Source: Bacillota bacterium
GTDB lineage: Bacteria; Bacillota; Clostridia; Christensenellales; SZUA-584
Reading direction: 5' to 3'
DNA: 5,520 nucleotides
Assembly: GCA_023396555.1 (NCBI GenBank)
Contig: JAEWWC010000264.1
Coordinates: 1 to 5,520, forward strand
In this document: positions 4,220-5,520 of the stretch, one piece after another
Numbering within the stretch: the first letter of the stretch is position 1
Layout: each line of letters begins with the position of its first letter
Position numbers and translations under genes: made by a program
Notes under the pieces: model-generated
The model's database searches: none
Seen by the model: only the letters and a program-made list of their open reading frames with translations
What the model was told of the DNA's origin: nothing

Positions 4220-5520
4220 TTGAGAAGATATGTGTTTGATTTAAGCAGCGAAGATGTACTCACCCACGATATCGACGTTGCGATCATCGGCAGCGGTCTG
4301 GCCGGCCTGTACGCGGCTTACCATCTGGACCCGGCGTTGAAATGCGCGCTGTTCACCAAGGAGCGCATCGACATAAGCTCGTCCTCGCTCGCACAGGGCG
4401 GTATCGCCGCCGTCACCGAGAAGGACGACCATTTTATCTACCACTACGCCGACACGCTGAACGCCGGTGCGGGCCTTTGCGACGAAGCCGCTGTCCGGCT
4501 GATCGTCGAGGAAGGCCCCAATGAAATCAGTGTGATGCAGGCACTGGGCACGCGTTTCGACCTCGACAGCAACGGCCATCTGCTGACCACGCGTGAGGGC
4601 GGCCACGGCATGAACCGCATACTGCACGCGGGCGGGGACGCAACGGGCCTTGAGATGGTGCGCGCCCTCAAAAAAACGATCAGAAATAAAAAGAGCGTCA
4701 AAATATACGAGAATGCGTTCGTGGCCGACGTCATCACACAGGACAACCAGGTGACCGGGCTGACAGTGTTTGAGAACAACCGCTGGCACATGTACCGCAC
4801 GCGCTTCGTCATCATCGCGTCGGGCGGCCTCGGGCAGATATACCGTTACACCACCAACCCCACAGTGGCCACGGCGGACGGCTTTGCCATCGCCCAGCGT
4901 TCGGGCGCACAGCTCAAGGATATGGAATTCATTCAGTTCCATCCCACCGGCCTCTACACCCCCGAAAACCGCAACAAGCAGTGCTTCCTGATATCCGAGG
5001 CGGTGCGCGGTGAGGGCGGCATACTTCTTAACGAGGCGGGGGAGCGTTACATGCCGGGGCGGCATCAGCTGGCCGAGCTGGCCCCGCGGGACATCGTCGC
5101 GCACGAAAACTACCGCGAAATACAGCACCAGTCTCTGCCCTACGTGCGCCTCAACATCACGCATCAGCCGGCCGAGTTCTTAAAGCGCCGTTTCCCCACG
5201 ATATACAGCACCTGTCTGGAGCACGGTATCGACATCACGAAGGACGACATACCCGTCGGTCCGGTGCAGCATTACATGATGGGCGGCGTGAAGACCGACC
5301 TTGACGGACAGACGGGCGTGTCCGGCCTGCTGTGCTGCGGCGAAACGGCATGCACCGGTGTGCACGGCGCGAACCGGCTGGCCAGCAATTCCACGCTGGA
5401 GTGCCTTGTGTTCGGACGGCGCTGCGCGTCCACCGTCAACCGCCAGTTCAATGGCCAAAAGCCGAACACCGTGCTGCCGCAGCCCGAGGAATCCGTCGAG
5501 GCCGATATTGACGCCGAAGC
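4220..5520 (+). CDS. nadB: L-aspartate oxidase, 3' end beyond the window
   Basis: This FAD-dependent cytosolic flavoprotein oxidises L-aspartate to iminoaspartate for NadA; anaerobes can use fumarate in place of oxygen as electron acceptor. The frame is open for 433 codons plus two bases and runs off the right edge. The family is usually about 510-540 residues, so most of the C-terminal helical domain is missing from view. Seen in order: an FAD-binding Rossmann motif GSGLAG (24-29) in DVAIIGSGLAGLYAA; SSLAQGGIAA (55-64); TREGGHG (124-130); ASGGLGQIY (200-208); the HPTG stretch QFHPTGLY (239-246); SEAVRGEGG (259-267); LAPRDIVA (287-294); HYMMGGV (351-357); and TGVHGANRLASNSTLE (379-394). E126, H241, R290, H351 and R386 match the substrate-binding and catalytic residues known from E. 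coli NadB. The start is TTG, chosen for GGAAGGGG upstream. The near-identical succinate dehydrogenase/fumarate reductase flavoproteins are less likely because of the adjacent nadA and the typical NadB sequences. nadC is the expected next gene. Confidence 0.95.
   Translation, partial: MRRYVFDLSSEDVLTHDIDVAIIGSGLAGLYAAYHLDPALKCALFTKERIDISSSSLAQGGIAAVTEKDDHFIYHYADTLNAGAGLCDEAAVRLIVEEGPNEISVMQALGTRFDLDSNGHLLTTREGGHGMNRILHAGGDATGLEMVRALKKTIRNKKSVKIYENAFVADVITQDNQVTGLTVFENNRWHMYRTRFVIIASGGLGQIYRYTTNPTVATADGFAIAQRSGAQLKDMEFIQFHPTGLYTPENRNKQCFLISEAVRGEGGILLNEAGERYMPGRHQLAELAPRDIVAHENYREIQHQSLPYVRLNITHQPAEFLKRRFPTIYSTCLEHGIDITKDDIPVGPVQHYMMGGVKTDLDGQTGVSGLLCCGETACTGVHGANRLASNSTLECLVFGRRCASTVNRQFNGQKPNTVLPQPEESVEADIDAE

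Noticed and set aside
4241..5164. Minus-strand open frame of 307 codons opposite nadB
   Set aside because: nadB on the plus strand has complete family motifs across the same bases; the antisense translation resembles nothing and results from GC-rich codon use.
1576..5520. Permease, nadA and nadB as one operon
   Set aside because: A 391-base gap with at least two intrinsic terminators and a promoter ahead of nadA separates the permease from the nad genes.
4220..5520. Succinate dehydrogenase or fumarate reductase flavoprotein instead of NadB
   Set aside because: The SSLAQGGIAA, HYMMGGV and GANRLASNSTLE blocks, the length and the adjacent nadA fit L-aspartate oxidase better.

Overview
The window looks like chromosomal DNA from an anaerobic, Gram-positive Clostridia-type bacterium (Bacillota). 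This is inferred from strong GGAGG-like ribosome binding sites, frequent TTG starts, GC-rich genes separated by AT-rich intergenic DNA, and intergenic hairpin clusters of the kind common in gut Clostridia. The genus cannot be fixed from the sequence alone. No rRNA, tRNA, CRISPR array, insertion-sequence transposase or phage gene was seen.

Layout from left to right. Positions 1-180 hold a possible 25-codon tail of an unseen gene and then hairpins, one of which is a good terminator for the leftward gene. Positions 180-1319 (minus strand) encode a 379-residue acetyltransferase-fold protein of the YghO-like type, substrate unknown. An AT-rich divergent intergenic region (1320-1575) carries its promoter. 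Positions 1576-2901 (plus strand) encode a 441-residue UMF1-family (Atg22-like) MFS permease starting at TTG. Positions 2902-3292 are a 391-base gap. It is filled by a cluster of perfect or near-perfect hairpins enclosed by a 37-base imperfect inverted repeat, followed by a promoter. Positions 3293-4189 encode quinolinate synthase NadA, and 4220-5520 encode L-aspartate oxidase NadB, which is cut by the right edge.

NadB and NadA work in sequence in de novo NAD synthesis: NadB oxidises L-aspartate to iminoaspartate, and NadA condenses that with dihydroxyacetone phosphate to give quinolinate. The 30-base gap with its own Shine-Dalgarno implies one nadA-nadB transcript. nadC would be the expected next gene, outside the window. 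All diagnostic residues of both enzymes are present, so the pathway looks functional.

The least ordinary part is the 2920-3182 intergenic block. It resembles a small non-autonomous repeat (MITE- or REP-like) with terminator-type hairpins at both ends, each facing outward, and two of its internal hairpin types recur in the same order at 83-179. No new multi-gene system was found. The two genes of unknown substrate (acetyltransferase-fold protein and UMF1 permease) belong to known families.
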